From assembly GCF_002864045.1 (NCBI RefSeq), contig NZ_PJPV01000161.1, positions 1 to 55,495 on the forward strand: a stretch of 55,495 nucleotides of DNA, in the 5' to 3' direction. The notes beneath the pieces were generated by a model. It was not told where the DNA came from. It saw only the letters and a list, made by a program, of their open reading frames with translations, and did not search any database. A program made the position numbers and the translations under genes. Positions 53,692-55,495 of the stretch are shown here, one piece after another. Origin of the DNA: Endozoicomonas acroporae (GTDB lineage Bacteria > Pseudomonadota > Gammaproteobacteria > Pseudomonadales > Endozoicomonadaceae). Position 1 is the first letter of the stretch. Each line of letters begins with the position of its first letter.

Positions 53692-54264
53692 ATGCCGTGG
53701 CTGGACCAACCTTGCAGCAAGCACTTCACCTACCGACAACTGATTGAGTGCGGTGAAACCTGGCAATCCTCGTCAATTGATAACCTGCCGTTGGCTGACG
53801 AGAGCTGGCATGCCCTTGCCGATTTGGCGACTCATATTCTCGATTCAATTTATGAGCAGTTTGGTGCCCTGGAAATCACCTACGGCTTTTGCTCCCCCAC
53901 ATTGGCAACCGCAAGAAAAAAACTGGCCAAAGAACAAGGCGTGCTGCCCTCTATCTACCCCACCCTGGATCAGCACAGCTGCTTTGAAACAAACAGGAAG
54001 GGAGACATCATCTGTTCCCGGGGAGGAGCCGCCTGTGATTTTCGGGTGCCGTGCACCTCATCACTGGAGGTAGCTATCTGGGTAGTGAAACAGCTCCCCT
54101 TTGACAGGCTCTATTTTTATGGACACAACAAGCCCATTCACGTTAGCTATAACAGAGGCTCTCAAAATACAGCCATCAGCATAATGACACCCAAAACCAA
54201 CGGACAGGGCTACATTCCCCGAAACCTCTCCCCTGAACGTTTTCTTGAACAATTTCAGCTATAA
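53692..54264 (+). CDS. M15-like peptidase-fold protein
   Basis: A 190-residue protein. 'DQHSCFET' with His95, 'GGAACDFRVP' with Asp116 and 'KPIHVSYN' with His150 reproduce the H...D...H zinc ligands of M15 (hedgehog/DD-peptidase) proteins, and 'LEITYGFCSP' matches the region before them. It may be a cell-wall peptidase, or a structural relative in a DNA-modification locus. No signal peptide is visible, which argues against a periplasmic role. It is followed by the methyltransferase gene after 10 bp. Confidence 0.65.
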   Translation: MPWLDQPCSKHFTYRQLIECGETWQSSSIDNLPLADESWHALADLATHILDSIYEQFGALEITYGFCSPTLATARKKLAKEQGVLPSIYPTLDQHSCFETNRKGDIICSRGGAACDFRVPCTSSLEVAIWVVKQLPFDRLYFYGHNKPIHVSYNRGSQNTAISIMTPKTNGQGYIPRNLSPERFLEQFQL

Positions 54265-54273
54265 ATAAAAGCC

Positions 54274-55287
54274 ATGAATGAACAAGAATGGTATGAAACG
54301 GTTGCACAACTTTCTTGCCATAAAGAGCTTGGCAAAAAACTGCCTAAAGCACTCTATCTCCACCGTTCGGCGCTGAGTGAAACCGCACCGGATTTTTTCT
54401 CATGGATTCACCAGAAAGCCACAAACTCAGGCATACCGGAACAACACTGGAATATCGTTCGCTTACATAAAGACTGCTTCAAAGTCACCCTGCTCTACTA
54501 TCCGGATTTCTACGACGAAGCCTATCCATCACTGCACTTCAGTTATGGGTTAGACTTCGCCAGCGAGAAAATAAAACCCACTGACTTTACCAGCTCAACC
54601 AACCCACCTATCCTCCATCGCAAAGAACACATGATCCTCCCCTCAGACCCTAACCACGCTGACTTTTGTGAGATTACCCGGGAAGGCGAAGCGGCAGGGC
54701 TGTATGAAAACACACGCATCATTGGGTTCCGTAACAGCTGGGAAACCCTGATCAAAGACAAAGGCTACGAACTACTGGATGGTCGTCTATTCCGAAGAGC
54801 AGCCATCGACTTAACCGAACCACAAACACAACACAAGGTCGACCGCCATAAAACCGCACTGAGCAGGGACAGCCTTTCAAGCCCCATGAAAACACTGGCC
54901 AATAATGGCTACCTGAAAGGGCAATACACCCTGTTTGACTACGGCTGCGGCCATGGCGATGACCTGTCGGAATTACAGGCCCATGGCATCACCGCCAGTG
55001 GCTGGGATCCAAACTGGCGACCCGAGGGCGAAAAAACAGAAGGGGACCTGGTCAACCTTGGCTATGTCATTAATGTAATCGAAGACCTGGAAGAAAGGGC
55101 TGATGCAGTACTCGGAGCCTGGTGCCTGACGGGCAAATTACTTGTGGTATCCGCCATGATTGCCAGCGAACAGCACATCCGCAAATTCAAGCCCTTTAAA
55201 GAACGCGAAGACCGACTTTTGACCCATAGATCAATAAATAACACTACATGGTCGGCCGAAACGGCATTTTTAACAGACGCTCCCTAA
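54274..55287 (+). pseudogene. DNA phosphorothioation-associated methyltransferase-like protein, 3'-truncated
   Basis: 337 codons. 'KTALSRDSLSSPMKTLANNGYL' and 'LFDYGCGHGDDL' (SAM motif I, about residues 219-230), 'ASGWDPNWRP' and 'NLGYVINVIEDLEERADAVLGAW' are hallmarks of the putative methyltransferase family linked to dnd phosphorothioation loci. Family members are usually about twice as long. Homology ends near 55230, after 'LLTHRSI', where IS-like sequence begins. No dnd gene is in the window. Confidence 0.7.
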
Positions 55288-55315
55288 TCATGCCCGAAAA
55301 CCGCGTTTTCAAGCA

Positions 55316-55495
55316 GTTATTAAATTCTCAAACTGAATAGCAGGCTTACCAGCTTGTACATTTAGGAATACACCTACGTTGTAAGCCAGTAACTTGCGGG
55401 CCATTCTTGCTGTCATGCGCCACATATTACGGCAGCCACTGTGCTCAATATCGAAAGGGTGAAAGTCTGATATTGACTGGTACTTTCATACAATA
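55316..55495 (-). pseudogene. C-terminal part of an IS transposase (IS982-like?)
   Basis: On the minus strand the last 55 codons read 'FDIEHSGCRNMWRMTARMA' and 'KLLAYNVGVFLNVQAGKP', then a stop near 55317. The pattern resembles the end of IS982-type transposases. An in-frame TGA near 55487 and the window edge prevent a full call. It probably interrupts the methyltransferase gene. Confidence 0.4.

Noticed and set aside
53692..54264. Secreted D-Ala-D-Ala carboxypeptidase
   Set aside because: The zinc ligands fit M15, but there is no signal peptide and the gene is paired with a DNA methyltransferase-like gene, so a wall enzyme is not assumed.

Overview
The window looks like accessory DNA of a marine gammaproteobacterium. 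The mix of eukaryote-like effector candidates, large repeat proteins and eroded toxin-antitoxin loci suggests an invertebrate symbiont such as Endozoicomonas. That host call is an inference from gene style; no rRNA or housekeeping marker is present to confirm it.

Region 1 (1-11.2 kb): a ProQ/FinO-type RNA chaperone and a CspA-type cold-shock protein are followed by unusual, mostly orphan genes. These are a basic protein with short repeats, a 1179-residue repeat protein ending in a nucleotidyltransferase fold, a papain-fold Cys-His-Asp candidate, a C2H2 zinc-finger protein, a transposase-derived coiled-coil protein, a 532-residue unknown and an F-box protein. Several look like host-directed effectors.

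Region 2 (11.2-16.4 kb): a toxin-antitoxin graveyard. It holds an intact winged-helix/nucleotidyltransferase pair, broken AbiEi/AbiEii pairs, an MNT-HEPN pair whose HEPN gene is frameshifted, and the first (eroded) copy of a recurring gene cassette named here A-B-[AbiE]-D-C.

Region 3 (16.36-44.90 kb): two tandem integrative elements delimited by three direct repeats of the 3' 45 nt of a tRNA-Arg(CCG) gene (16363, 29367, 44858). The left element carries a 688-residue unknown, the second cassette copy (B and C fused by deletion) and a type I restriction-modification locus (HsdR, HsdS, HsdM) with a HigBA module inside it. The right element carries a tyrosine integrase, an AlpA-like regulator, a DUF3987 primase/helicase-like protein, an ImmA/IrrE protein and a second, different type I system with an embedded DUF433/DUF5615 pair. 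It ends in a phage terminase small subunit; the left element ends in a terS remnant. Integrase + AlpA + primase-like gene + TerS is the gene logic of a phage satellite, with restriction systems as cargo.

Region 4 (44.9-55.5 kb): a duplicated winged-helix/nucleotidyltransferase pair with the toxin truncated, an orphan AbiEi, and the full-length third cassette copy (C, D, AbiEii, AbiEi, B, A). After these come a MobC-like protein with a relaxase, an M15-peptidase-like protein, and a putative phosphorothioation-associated methyltransferase that is cut short next to an IS remnant. No 5' half of the tRNA follows the third repeat, so the island array probably continues beyond 44.9 kb.

The main candidates for something undescribed are the thrice-repeated A-B-[AbiE]-D-C cassette with its conserved 244-bp structured leader, and the tandem TerS-encoding islands that carry type I restriction systems.
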